Source: Vulcanisaeta thermophila (GTDB lineage Archaea; Thermoproteota; Thermoprotei; Thermoproteales; Thermocladiaceae). From it: a stretch of DNA of 64,000 nucleotides. Each line of letters starts with the position of its first letter. Position 1 is the first letter of the stretch. A program made the position numbers and the translations under genes. The stretch covers positions 1 through 64,000 of the forward strand of contig NZ_BCLI01000005.1 in NCBI RefSeq assembly GCF_001748385.1, read 5' to 3'. This document shows positions 41,600-50,442 of the stretch, piece by piece. The notes beneath the pieces were generated by a model. It made no database searches and was not told where the DNA came from. It saw only the letters and a list, made by a program, of their open reading frames with translations.

Positions 41600-43141
41600 T
41601 CATAACTTGTCAATTTTCATCACAGTACGCCAGTGCGGGCGGTCTAGGCTACCTGTGGTATCAACATAGACCTGCTTAATCTCCAGGAACTCCTCAAGAC
41701 CATAGAGCCCCAGCTCACGCCCAATACCGCTCTGCTTGTACCCACCCCAAATACCCTCCACTGGTTGTGTGTATGCGTCATTAATCCAGACGGTACCCGC
41801 CTGCAACTTCCTAGCCACCCTAAGGGCCCTTGCTGGGTCCTTTGTGAAGATTGAGGCCGTGAGTCCGTAAATCACATTATTCGCTATCTCAATGGCCTCC
41901 TGCTCGGTCCTGAAGGGTATCACAGCTATGACGGGCCCGAAGATCTCCTCCTGGGCAAGTCTGGACTTGGGGTCCACGTTATCGAATATCACGGGGCTGA
42001 CGAAGTAACCCTTATCATAAATACCACCGCTCAGTTTACCACCGTCTAAAGCCACTTTGAAGCCGGCCTCCTTGCCAAACTGTATGTAACTAAGCACCTT
42101 CTCCTCCTGCGCCTTAGAGATCAGTGGTCCCATGTCCGTGTTATCATCGAGGGGTTCGCCAATGACGAGGGACTTGGAAACCTCAACAAGCCTACTCACA
42201 AGCTTATCATGAACGCTCTCGTGAACCAGGACCCTAGATATGGCACCACACGCCTGCCCAGCATTTCTCAACCCACCAAAGACTATAGCCCTGACAGCCT
42301 CCTCAATATTGGCATCCTCAAAGACAAGCCCTGGGTTCTTACCGCCAAGCTCAAGCCCAATCCTCTTAATACCAGCGGCTGCCTGCTGCATTATGAGCTT
42401 ACCCGTGGTGGTCTCCCCCGTGAAGCTCACGTAGTCAACCTTTGGATGCTTAACCAACTCATTACCAACAGTAGCCCCTGGACCATACACAACATTGACC
42501 ACGCCCTTGGGCAGGCCCGCCTTGGCCAACGCCCTGTATATCTCCATGGCGGACATGGGTGTGTAACTGGCTGGTTTCCAAACCACCGTACAACCAGCGG
42601 CCAGGGCCGGGGCTATCTTACGGGCTGCCTGGGTCAGTGGGAAGTTCCATGGGGACACCGCGGCCACCACGCCCACAGGCTCCTTAAATAGGAGCGTTAC
42701 ATTCCCATTATTCAACACGATGGATTCGCCGTAAAGCTTATCCGCAAGCCCCGCGTAGAACTCAAAGACATCCGCTGCGGCTAGCACATGGGACTTTGCC
42801 TGCCTCATGGGCATGCCGTTCTCAAGGGCCACGGTCATCGCAATCCTCTCAGCCTCCTCCCTGAGGATCTCCGCGGTCTTGTAAAGGATCCTTATCCTCT
42901 GCCTATAATTAGTGACCCAGGAATACTTATCCTTATCGAAAACCTCCCTGGCAATATCCACGGCCCTGTTTAGGTCATCTATGGAGGCCTCCTCAACAAT
43001 AGCCAGCGTCTGGTCAATATGCGCCGGGTTCTCCCTCGTGAAGGTTCTTCCCCTGCTTGAGGGTACCTCCTCACCATCTATAAACAACTTAACCCTTACA
43101 GGTAATTCCACTGTGTATTTTCCATATGATACGGAAACCAT
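41600..43141 (-). CDS. NAD(P)-dependent aldehyde dehydrogenase
   Basis: The 513-residue enzyme oxidises an aldehyde to its acid. 'VSPWNFPLTQAARKIAPALA' and 'FTGETTTGKLIMQQAA' form the cofactor site, 'LELGGKNPGLVFEDANIEEA' holds the general base, and the nucleophile cysteine is in 'NAGQACGAISRVLVHE'. 'EEIFGPVIAVIPF' and 'YGLTASIFTKDPARAL' follow. ATG 43141 is used since CTTTATTAAC at 43163-43172 is about 27 nt upstream; the frame opens 63 nt earlier at 43204 but that start lies upstream of the box. The DUF779 gene downstream is a usual companion. Confidence 0.93.
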   Translation of the reverse strand: MVSVSYGKYTVELPVRVKLFIDGEEVPSSRGRTFTRENPAHIDQTLAIVEEASIDDLNRAVDIAREVFDKDKYSWVTNYRQRIRILYKTAEILREEAERIAMTVALENGMPMRQAKSHVLAAADVFEFYAGLADKLYGESIVLNNGNVTLLFKEPVGVVAAVSPWNFPLTQAARKIAPALAAGCTVVWKPASYTPMSAMEIYRALAKAGLPKGVVNVVYGPGATVGNELVKHPKVDYVSFTGETTTGKLIMQQAAAGIKRIGLELGGKNPGLVFEDANIEEAVRAIVFGGLRNAGQACGAISRVLVHESVHDKLVSRLVEVSKSLVIGEPLDDNTDMGPLISKAQEEKVLSYIQFGKEAGFKVALDGGKLSGGIYDKGYFVSPVIFDNVDPKSRLAQEEIFGPVIAVIPFRTEQEAIEIANNVIYGLTASIFTKDPARALRVARKLQAGTVWINDAYTQPVEGIWGGYKQSGIGRELGLYGLEEFLEIKQVYVDTTGSLDRPHWRTVMKIDKL

Positions 43142-43256
43142 TAATGAATTATTTCTTAGGATGTTAATAAAGTTTTCTCGGAATGTTTTCCTAAGGCAAC
43201 CCATATATATAGATAATTAACCTATAATAAATGCAATAAATGAAGAATTACCTAAA

Positions 43257-43586
43257 TCATTCGTAGTTACAATTAAAAATTTCCTTCATGTTCCCATTGT
43301 AGTAGTTGAACAATGCATCCGCTGGGTTCCTGGACACTATGAAGATCATATCCCTAACTTCACCATTCACATTAACGCCTACCCTAATCACCAGGTCATC
43401 CTCGTAGGCCAGCGCGGCGGCATTCAACACCTTGGCATTGTCCAGGGCTAGTCTTGGTATTATTACGTTGTTGATGAGCCTCTTAACCCCATCACATCCC
43501 TCATTTCTAACGTTCAACGCCTCCTCAACCCTCAGGCCATCAATCCTCTGGAACTTATCCTCATAGTACACCCAGGGTAGTGCCAT
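43257..43586 (-). CDS. Uncharacterised 109-residue protein
   Basis: This small protein is not one I recognise. It is mixed alpha/beta, with 'YEDDLVIRVGVNVNGEVRDM' and 'IFIVSRNPADALFNYYNGN' as probable strands and a turn, and ends with a cysteine in 'IFNCNYE'. No signal peptide. It follows the 310-residue unknown gene by 32 bp on the same strand, so the two are probably co-transcribed. Confidence 0.65.
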   Translation of the reverse strand: MALPWVYYEDKFQRIDGLRVEEALNVRNEGCDGVKRLINNVIIPRLALDNAKVLNAAALAYEDDLVIRVGVNVNGEVRDMIFIVSRNPADALFNYYNGNMKEIFNCNYE

Positions 43587-43618
43587 TGGTTGTGTAAATC
43601 CTGGGTTTATTATAAGAA

Positions 43619-44551
43619 TTACTGACCCCTCACTAGGAATTTCAGGTTGTTAATGATTAATGACCTACTCATGCCCACGGTTGGTGACCTGCGTGGGAGC
43701 TCGTTTATCCTGGGCCACTTATAAAATAGGACACTATCCTCCGCAACAACGGCGTAGCCCGCATTGACTATCCTGGGCTTATTCAATATGTTATTAACCA
43801 CCTCCTCATGGAACCTGGGCCCCACATAACCATGAACTATCAATGCATAGTCAAAACCACTCATTAAGTAATCCTCAACCGCCGAGTAACCCCTGTGCAC
43901 AGTCCTGTTGGGGTCCAGGATCCTATGGGCTATTATTGAGTGGTCGTTGGTCATTACCAGTAGATCCACGGGCGTTCTGAACACCACCTGGTTCATCAGC
44001 CCCAGGGACTTTACATTAACCCCCACGTAGATTACCTTACCACTTATGTAACTACCCAGGGACCTTAACCTATGATAAACATGGGCCACAAAGTCCTCGT
44101 AATCATACTCCTCAATCTCCTTGCCCACGGGGGCCGCCATGTACATGGGGCTCGGCCTAACCTGGTACTCACCATAATAGTCAGCCTCGTCGTCTGTGCA
44201 TATTCCGTTGATTACGTCACCCAGTGCGTTGTACCACTGCATCATTAGTGGAACGGTGACACTGCCCCTCAAATCCACACTGGCAATGCCCAGCTCCACT
44301 AGTCCGTGGATTAGTGAATCGTACTCCTGGGACCAGTCCATGAAGGTTACGGTGCCCAGGGGGTCTATGGTGACCTTGGCATTCTCAATAATGCCCAGGT
44401 TGATCCACCTACAGAGGGTTTTTAGATCGTCAGTTTCTAAATTCCTTATTTTAACGATGAGCCTTGTTAAATCGGTGGTTTCGTTGATGGGGCGCCGTGT
44501 TTGGTAATGCTCCTCAATAATCGATTTACCTACTTTGTCAAATGAACCCAT
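43619..44551 (-). CDS. Uncharacterised 310-residue protein
   Basis: I do not recognise this protein. It is acidic and soluble with three domains or subregions: a helical start, a central part with 'GTVTFMDWSQEYDSLIHGLV', and an alpha/beta part 'GKVIYVGVNVKSLGLMNQVV' / 'VDLLVMTNDHSIIAHRILDP' / 'GFDYALIVHGYVGPRFHEEV'. The last part recalls Rossmann-like strand-helix units but lacks a known motif. The preceding 285-bp gap contains the end of cysS and a strong inverted repeat. It starts at ATG 44551. Confidence 0.68.
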   Translation of the reverse strand: MGSFDKVGKSIIEEHYQTRRPINETTDLTRLIVKIRNLETDDLKTLCRWINLGIIENAKVTIDPLGTVTFMDWSQEYDSLIHGLVELGIASVDLRGSVTVPLMMQWYNALGDVINGICTDDEADYYGEYQVRPSPMYMAAPVGKEIEEYDYEDFVAHVYHRLRSLGSYISGKVIYVGVNVKSLGLMNQVVFRTPVDLLVMTNDHSIIAHRILDPNRTVHRGYSAVEDYLMSGFDYALIVHGYVGPRFHEEVVNNILNKPRIVNAGYAVVAEDSVLFYKWPRINELPRRSPTVGMSRSLIINNLKFLVRGQ

Positions 44552-44639
44552 CGATCAAGCCGTACAGGAAGCATTAATAAACCTTACCCTTTAATTAAGT
44601 GCCAATGATGAGGACTACCTGAATGAGTGGTGATTAATT

Positions 44640-44703
44640 ATGAGCCAGCTGATGATCAGTGGCGAGAAGATTTCAATCACCCATCATCAAAGTCCTGGCT
44701 CAT
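44640..44703. repeat. Long inverted repeat between cysS and the 310-residue ORF
   Basis: ATGAGCCAG (44640-44648) and CTGGCTCAT (44695-44703) are perfect inverse complements; GATGAT (44651-44656) can pair with ATCATC (44683-44688), and GGTG (44629-44632) with CACC (44704-44707) on the outside. The intervening loop is about 25-45 nt. The strand is not clear. On the plus strand ATGATGA (44596-44602), GTGATTA (44630-44636) and CTGA (44649-44652) also resemble box C/D elements, with irregular spacing. It may be a 3' element of cysS, a small RNA or a protein site. Confidence 0.35.
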
Positions 44704-44836
44704 CACCAACCCCCCTCTATAATTCCCCTTTTGTTATTCCTTTCCCTCACTGCTTAAGTTCGTGACTTACCCACCACCCTTTGATTTATTGACCAACCCT
44801 AACCACTAATTGTGTAATGAGTAAGTAACCTACGGG

Positions 44837-46318
44837 TTACTTAATCCTGTCCCTGTCAATGTACCAGTAGGTCTTATTACCCACATCACTCACCACCACA
44901 CCCAGTTTGCCGAGTTCATCCCTTATTTGGTCAGCGAGGTCGTACATCTTCCTAGCCCTTAACTGTGACCTAACATTAATGAGGGCCGTCACCAGGTTCA
45001 TTAGGGTGGGCGATAACTTGGTCCTGTTGAGTAAACCTATTATTCCGGCTAGGTCCATGAAGCCCTCCAGGGCCTTCGTCAAAGCCTGCTTTGAGTAGTG
45101 CTCTGCATTGTAAATTACGTTTGATGTTATGTACCTGGAGAACTCCATTAGTGATGCCACGGCCTCGCCAGTGTTCATGTCATTATTCATGGATGCCTCG
45201 AAGGAGTTTATGAAGTTGTTGACCCTGGTTAGTAACTCCTGGTCCCTACCCCCGGTCTCGGGGGCTTCGTTTATTACCTCGAGTAATTCATCATACGCCG
45301 CGTATAGGCTCATTAGTGCATTCCTTATGTTGCCCAGGGCGTCTGGGTCGAAGTCCATGGGCTTCCTGTACTGGGTCATGGCGTAGTATAGCCTCAGTAC
45401 CTCACCATCGTACTTACTGAGTACGTCCATTATGGGTATTATGTTCCCCAGGGACTTACTCATCTTCTGCCCCTTAATGGTAACGAGCCCCACATGGACC
45501 CAGTACCTGGCGAAGTAGTCTATGCCGTAGTAAACCCTGGCTATTGCGATCTCATTCTCATGGTGTGGGAATATCAGGTCCTGGCCACCACCGTGTATGT
45601 CAAAGGGTACTCCTAGGTACTTACTGGACATAACCACGCACTCCAGGTGCCAACCAGGCCTCCCCGGGCTCCAGGGACTACTCCACCAAGGCTCGCCCTC
45701 GCTCCAGGACTTCCAAAGTGCAAAGTCCAGTGGGTTTTTCTTACCAGGTTCTGGCTGTACCCTGGCCCCAGCTATCAACTCCTCAATCCTCTGACCCGAG
45801 AACTCACCATACCTGGGCACCCTGGTTATGTCGAAGTACACGGACCCGTCTGGGCTCACGTAGGCCAGCCCCCTATTAACTAGGTCCTGGATCCACTTGA
45901 TCATGTCGTTAATGTTCTCGGTGACCTTCGGGTATGCATAGGCCCTCTTAATGTATAGTTTATCCATGGCATCGAAGAACTCCCTAATGTACCTACTGGG
46001 CACCTCATACCACCTATTGATGAGGTTATCCCCAAACTCCTGCCTAGCCCTGTTTATGATCTTATCATCAATGTCCGTGAAGTTCGTGACAAACCTAACC
46101 TCAAGGCCCAGGTACTCCAGGTAACGCCTGAATATGTCGAAAAACACGAAGACCCTGGCATGCCCCACGTGCATTGAGTCATAGGGTGTGAGCCCACAGG
46201 TGTAAATCCTAACCAAACCAGGCCTCTGCAGGGTTAGCCTCTCGATGCTCCTAGACGCCGTGTTGTAAATGTTTATGGGTAGCTCCCTGGAATTCACGTA
46301 CGCACCCTTACTGGGCAA
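44837..46318 (-). CDS. cysS: Cysteinyl-tRNA synthetase
   Basis: The class I synthetase of 493 residues charges tRNA-Cys. The HIGH motif is 'PYDSMHVGHARVFVFFDIFR', preceded by the zinc ligand in 'YTCGLTPYD'. Other zinc ligands are in 'WHLECVVMSSKYLG' and 'GGQDLIFPHHENEIA', and the KMSKS loop is 'GQKMSKSLGNII'. The C-terminal helical anticodon domain is complete ('SQLRARKMYDLADQIRDELG'). The frame starts with TTG 46318; a GTG seven codons in is an alternative. Its presence shows that the direct route of Cys-tRNA formation exists in this organism. Confidence 0.96.
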   Translation of the reverse strand: MPSKGAYVNSRELPINIYNTASRSIERLTLQRPGLVRIYTCGLTPYDSMHVGHARVFVFFDIFRRYLEYLGLEVRFVTNFTDIDDKIINRARQEFGDNLINRWYEVPSRYIREFFDAMDKLYIKRAYAYPKVTENINDMIKWIQDLVNRGLAYVSPDGSVYFDITRVPRYGEFSGQRIEELIAGARVQPEPGKKNPLDFALWKSWSEGEPWWSSPWSPGRPGWHLECVVMSSKYLGVPFDIHGGGQDLIFPHHENEIAIARVYYGIDYFARYWVHVGLVTIKGQKMSKSLGNIIPIMDVLSKYDGEVLRLYYAMTQYRKPMDFDPDALGNIRNALMSLYAAYDELLEVINEAPETGGRDQELLTRVNNFINSFEASMNNDMNTGEAVASLMEFSRYITSNVIYNAEHYSKQALTKALEGFMDLAGIIGLLNRTKLSPTLMNLVTALINVRSQLRARKMYDLADQIRDELGKLGVVVSDVGNKTYWYIDRDRIK

Positions 46319-46423
46319 ATAATAATCACCACAACCCCCTCACGGGCGAGTTTATAAACATAATCCGAGAACCCACAGGGGAATTATTTTTATAAATTTA
46401 TTAGGATTAGTAATAATTAGGTA

Positions 46424-46999
46424 ATGGCCGAGGAAATAACGGCATTACTAATGCTTAGGAACCACGGGAGAATGGGCAGGTACCTACTAAGCAGCATCTC
46501 AGGAATGGGCGAGGGAATAGCCAGGAGGGTCCTGGAGAACCTGAGGAAAAACGGCGCCATTAAGGTCAGTAGGGGCGGGGCTGAAATCACGGATAAGGGC
46601 GAGGAATTACTTAGGGATTTGCTCAGGGGCATTGGGGTGAAGAATATAAGTGAGGTTAGTGGGTTCAATAAGGTCCTCAAGTGCGAGTGCAGTAGGTGCA
46701 TAGCCGCAGTGCTCAGCACCGCAATAATGGAGGACCACCTAATGAGGCTCAGGGACGAGGCCATTAAGGGTGGTTCAGACGCTGTACTCTTCATGAGGTA
46801 CACATGCCCTGAGGGTAGGTTCATGATTTACAGGTTGGGCAGTTACCTTGGGGACTTCGATAGGGATGCCGAGGAGAATTTGAGGAGGTCTCTGACCCCT
46901 GATTGTGATGATGATGTGGTGGTTCTCTGTGGTGGTAATTACTACCGTGTAATTAAGTCCCTGGTGCACATAATGGGTTTCATCACTAAGCAGCCTTAA
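46424..46999 (+). CDS. DUF4443-like winged-helix protein
   Basis: The 191-residue protein starts with a winged-helix domain ('EITALLMLRNHGRMGRYLLS', 'GIARRVLENLRKNGAIKVSR', 'GGAEITDKGEELLRDLLRGI'). The C-terminal half contains 'CECSRCIAAV', 'AIKGGSDAVLFMRYTCPEGR' and 'PDCDDDVVVLCGGNYYRVIK', as in archaeal DUF4443 proteins. A ligand-sensing or metal-binding role is likely but unproven. TTTTTATAAATT about 28 nt before ATG 46424 is a clear TATA region, divergent from cysS. Its end overlaps atpA by 14 bp convergently. Confidence 0.75.
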   Translation: MAEEITALLMLRNHGRMGRYLLSSISGMGEGIARRVLENLRKNGAIKVSRGGAEITDKGEELLRDLLRGIGVKNISEVSGFNKVLKCECSRCIAAVLSTAIMEDHLMRLRDEAIKGGSDAVLFMRYTCPEGRFMIYRLGSYLGDFDRDAEENLRRSLTPDCDDDVVVLCGGNYYRVIKSLVHIMGFITKQP

Positions 47000-48806
47000 C
47001 CAGCGCCTGGCTCTCGTACTGCCTCTCCAGATTCTCAATGGCCTCAACCAGGGCCTTCTCATAATCAATCAGCTTCTGGTACTCCTCATTCCTAACCTCC
47101 ATCCTAAGCCTAGGAAGCCTCTTAACCAGGTCAAGCTCCCTCAGGGCGCTTGCCGGAACACCCTTACTAATGGCCTCTAGCCCCTTCCTATAGAACGTAA
47201 TTATCAACCTAAGGAGCCAGTACTGCTTTGGAGGCAGGGATTTAACATCCACTGGGTGGTAGGCGTCCTGCTTCAGGAAGCCCTCCCTAATTATGAAAGC
47301 CGTGTTTAGTATGTGCTTCTCCTGCTCGCTCAAAGCCTCGGTACCCAGTATCCTAACAACCTCCTGAAGCTCGGCCTCCCTCGTAAGTACCCTCATGGCC
47401 TCGTCCCTAAGCTCCCTCCAGTCAGGGGCCACGTTCTTATGGTACCACTGGGCCACTGTGTCCACGTACCTACTGAACCCCATGAGCCAATTAATGGCTG
47501 GGTAGTGCCTTGAGTAGGCGAGCCTGGCATCCAACGGCCAAAAGGCGCCTACGAACCTCAATGTGTGGCTGGTCACGGGTTCGGTAAAGTCACCGCCTGG
47601 TGGGCTCACGGAGGCAGCTATGGTGACGGAACCAAGCCTCTCCCCACTACCCAACGTAATAACCCTACCAGACCTCTCATAAAACTCCGCCAACCTAGTG
47701 GGTAAGTACGCGGGGAATCCCTCCTCACTTGGCATCTCACCGATTCTCAGGGCTACCTCCCTCATAGCCTCAGCCCAGCGGCTTGTGGAGTCAGCCATTA
47801 GGAATGCGTCATAGCCCTGGTCCCTTATGTACTCGGCTATTGTGACCCCCATGTAAATTGAAGCCTCCCTGGCGGCCACGGGCATGTTGGACGTATTAAC
47901 AATTATCGTTGTCCTCTCCATCAATGGCCTACCTGTGTTGGGATCCACCAGCTTAAGAAGGCCCTGCAATGCATCGGCAGCCTCGTTACCACGCTCGCCA
48001 CACAGGACTGGGATTACGTACCTAGCCTCACTATACATGGCCAGTGTACGGATGGTCACGGTCTTTCCACTCCCGAAAGGCCCTGGGATGGATGCGGCTC
48101 CCCCTATGGCTATTGGGAATAGTGTGTCTATGACCCTGATACCCGTTATTAAGGGTTGTACTGGTGGTAGCTTCTCCTTGAATGGTCTAGGCCTCCTCAC
48201 AGGCCATTTATGCCACATCTTAACCTTTACCGTGCCCTCCTTAGTCTCCACCTCAGCTATTACATCATCTATTGTGTACTCCCCCTCTGGAGCTATGTAC
48301 TTAACAACACCGCCGGCCCTGTAGATGGGTGGGTATAGTATCCTGTGCTCGAAGAGTGGGGTTTCTGGGACCACACCCAGTATGTCGCCCACCTCAACCT
48401 TATCACCAACCTTGACCTTGGGTATCCACTTCCACTTCCTCTTGAAGTCCAGTGGTGGTGCCTTATCGTAATTAATACCCCTAGCCACAAACGGCCTCTT
48501 GGTCAGGTCGAAAATCAATGGGAGCGGTCTTTGGACACCATCATAAACCCTATTGACTATTCCAGGGCCGAGCCATGCACTGAGGGGCTCGCCAGTCCTT
48601 ATCACGGGCTCCCCAGGCCTTAAGCCCGTGGTCTCCTCATAAACCTGTATGAAGGCTGTGTTCCCCTGTATCCTAACCACCTCACCGAAGAGTCCCAATT
48701 CGCCTACGAAGACTAACTCATAGAGCAATGCACCGGGTAGTTCTGCCTTGACCACGGGGCCGCTTATGTAGATTATCTTACCCTTCTCACTGGACACGGG
48801 GTACAC
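46986..48806 (-). CDS. atpA: A-type ATP synthase catalytic subunit A
   Basis: The 606-residue catalytic subunit has the P-loop 'GPFGSGKT' at 242-249, the non-homologous bulge region at about 110-200, 'YPTRLAEFYERSGRVITLGS'-like 'AYLPTRLAEFYERSGR' and 'SVTIAASVSPPGGDFTEPVT'. No intein interrupts the P-loop, though inteins are frequent at this spot in archaea. The start is GTG 48806 or GTG three codons later. Upstream lies the subunit E gene (103 bp away) and then F; subunits B, D, C, I and K are not in the window, so the ATPase genes are dispersed. Confidence 0.97.
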   Translation of the reverse strand: MYPVSSEKGKIIYISGPVVKAELPGALLYELVFVGELGLFGEVVRIQGNTAFIQVYEETTGLRPGEPVIRTGEPLSAWLGPGIVNRVYDGVQRPLPLIFDLTKRPFVARGINYDKAPPLDFKRKWKWIPKVKVGDKVEVGDILGVVPETPLFEHRILYPPIYRAGGVVKYIAPEGEYTIDDVIAEVETKEGTVKVKMWHKWPVRRPRPFKEKLPPVQPLITGIRVIDTLFPIAIGGAASIPGPFGSGKTVTIRTLAMYSEARYVIPVLCGERGNEAADALQGLLKLVDPNTGRPLMERTTIIVNTSNMPVAAREASIYMGVTIAEYIRDQGYDAFLMADSTSRWAEAMREVALRIGEMPSEEGFPAYLPTRLAEFYERSGRVITLGSGERLGSVTIAASVSPPGGDFTEPVTSHTLRFVGAFWPLDARLAYSRHYPAINWLMGFSRYVDTVAQWYHKNVAPDWRELRDEAMRVLTREAELQEVVRILGTEALSEQEKHILNTAFIIREGFLKQDAYHPVDVKSLPPKQYWLLRLIITFYRKGLEAISKGVPASALRELDLVKRLPRLRMEVRNEEYQKLIDYEKALVEAIENLERQYESQALVKAA

Positions 48807-48908
48807 ACTCCTGCTTTGCTATATTTAAAATTAATTTCCCATGGGTTCAGGTCCAAGGGCCCGTGCGAGTCGTGCATGGCCTTTGTTAATTTATGGATTT
48901 TTGACTGG

Positions 48909-49511
48909 TTATGCCGTCTTCGCGGCTTCCTGGGCCAGTAGGGTCTTTATTTGGTGCTCCATGAGCCTTATTCTAGCGTCCAGTGTGGCGTCGACTGTGA
49001 CCGCCCTGTCCCTGGTCTCCACAATGAGTCCTACTATTTCGTTGTTCTCCAGGGACTTCACGTCAGCCGTGAGCCCCAGTTCTGTGGCTACCTCCTTCAC
49101 GACACCCTCATCAGCCTTGCTCGTGTATATTATTACGTCGTTTGAGCCAACTATTGAGATTGCCCACATGAGGGTGTTCTTGATGAAGGCCTTGTAATCA
49201 TCGGTGCCCCTCATACCCCTTATCCTCTCCTTAACCTTGTTTATGAGGCTCTCGTAGGCCTGATCCAGTATTTTTAATCTCTCCCTCTTGGCCCTCATTA
49301 TCTCGTTGTAGAGCCTGTACTCCCTTTCCAGGTTCAATTCCCTATCAACATTCGACAACGCGTTTGAGTACTTATCAACAACCGCCCTGGCACTCTCGTA
49401 CAATTCAGCCTCGGCCTTCAGCCTCAGGTTGTTGCTCCATTGGTTTATCTCCTCGGTGAGTTTATTAACTATGTTATTGATTAGCCTCTGTGATAATTCC
49501 TGCTCGGACAC
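48909..49511 (-). CDS. atpE: A-type ATP synthase subunit E
   Basis: The 200-residue peripheral-stalk subunit begins with a long charged helix ('QRLINNIVNKLTEEINQWSN' to about residue 95) and ends with a globular alpha/beta part ('NDVIIYTSKADEGVVKEVAT', 'GLIVETRDRAVTVDATLDAR', 'IRLMEHQIKTLL'), the standard subunit E plan. It follows subunit F by 45 bp and precedes subunit A on the same strand, giving the order F-E-A. Confidence 0.88.
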   Translation of the reverse strand: MSEQELSQRLINNIVNKLTEEINQWSNNLRLKAEAELYESARAVVDKYSNALSNVDRELNLEREYRLYNEIMRAKRERLKILDQAYESLINKVKERIRGMRGTDDYKAFIKNTLMWAISIVGSNDVIIYTSKADEGVVKEVATELGLTADVKSLENNEIVGLIVETRDRAVTVDATLDARIRLMEHQIKTLLAQEAAKTA

Positions 49512-49556
49512 GCCAAATCATTGTACATTTGTATTTAAAAGCTTTCTTTCACGGGA

Positions 49557-49856
49557 CTAGATGCCCAGTGTGCTCCTTAGTATGGCTAGGTAATTAATCT
49601 CCTCGCGCTTAACCTCCCTTAGTGTGGGTATCTCGATTAGGAGTGGTTTCCTCATCTTCATCCTCAGCTTGTTGAATTCATCTCTGAATTTAGCGGTTAG
49701 TTCGTTGGTGACCATTATGACCCCCACATCCTCCTCGAGGCTCAACTCCCTAATGACCCTTATTAAATCCTCATTTTTACCCAAAACCCTCCCCTCAAAT
49801 CCCATCATCCTTAGTGCGTATACCGTGTGCTCATCACCAATAACTATGGCGCGCAC
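49557..49856 (-). CDS. atpF: A-type ATP synthase subunit F
   Basis: This 99-residue central-stalk subunit has the family opening 'AIVIGDEHTVYALRMMGFEG', the middle 'DVGVIMVTNELTAKFRDEFN' and the usual strand 'KPLLIEIPTLREVKREEINY'. Length is normal. The start codon is GTG 49856. Together with subunits E and A downstream it forms a three-gene group. Confidence 0.88.
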   Translation of the reverse strand: MRAIVIGDEHTVYALRMMGFEGRVLGKNEDLIRVIRELSLEEDVGVIMVTNELTAKFRDEFNKLRMKMRKPLLIEIPTLREVKREEINYLAILRSTLGI

Positions 49857-49901
49857 AGCAGTCCCCTGTCAAGGCCCTTATTAAACTTAATTCCAAGGTG
49901 C

Positions 49902-50438
49902 TTACCAAGGCTCCCTCTTAAGCCCCAGTAGGTATGCTATGGCGTTCGTGGCCAGGTGTATGGGTGGTGTTATTATGACTGCCAGTATGGCGTAGATGGG
50001 CTTAAGCACCTGGGGCTGTATTAACCAAAGGGCCAGTAGCGCCATTAGTAGGAAGTCCAGTTGGTCGAGTAGGGGTGCGGGCGCGCCCCTTGGTAGTCCC
50101 AGCCTCCTCTTTATGAAGGCTCCTATTAAGTCGCCCACTAACGCCATGAGGCACATGAGGGCCACGGCGGGTGTGCTGGGTAGGTTGGGACTGAGTCCCA
50201 GGGGTTTTATGGCTAGGTACGTTAACTCCCCAATTATGAAGCCCGCGAGGAAGCCCGTTATGAAGCCCTCGTAGGTCTTCCCATCACCAAATACCCTCTT
50301 ACCGTCTATGAAGTTTCTTCCGAAGTCCATGGGAGTTCTTCTCCTAAAGACCTTGCCTGCGATTACTGGTGTGGCGTTGGATACGTAGGGTGGCCATATG
50401 ATTAGTATCGTTATTAATAAGTCACTTGCTATGCCCAT
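49902..50438 (-). CDS. carS: CDP-archaeol synthase (CarS)
   Basis: CarS joins CTP to unsaturated archaetidic acid (2,3-di-O-geranylgeranylglyceryl phosphate) for archaeal membrane lipids. The 178-residue membrane protein has 'WPPYVSNATPVIAGKVF', 'PMDFGRNFIDGKRVFGDGKT' with 'YEGFITGFLAGFIIG', and 'ALVGDLIGAFIKRRLGLPRG' with 'APLLDQLDFL', which are all family hallmarks (DUF46). The C2H2 zinc-finger gene ends 4 bp upstream on the same strand, with GGAGTGAGG before the ATG. The UbiA-type enzyme acting one step earlier may be the gene at 53720-54595. Confidence 0.95.
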   Translation of the reverse strand: MGIASDLLITILIIWPPYVSNATPVIAGKVFRRRTPMDFGRNFIDGKRVFGDGKTYEGFITGFLAGFIIGELTYLAIKPLGLSPNLPSTPAVALMCLMALVGDLIGAFIKRRLGLPRGAPAPLLDQLDFLLMALLALWLIQPQVLKPIYAILAVIITPPIHLATNAIAYLLGLKREPW

Positions 50439-50442
50439 TGCC

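Noticed and set aside
46986-48806. Intein in the A-ATPase catalytic subunit
   Set aside because: The P-loop is uninterrupted and the protein has normal length.
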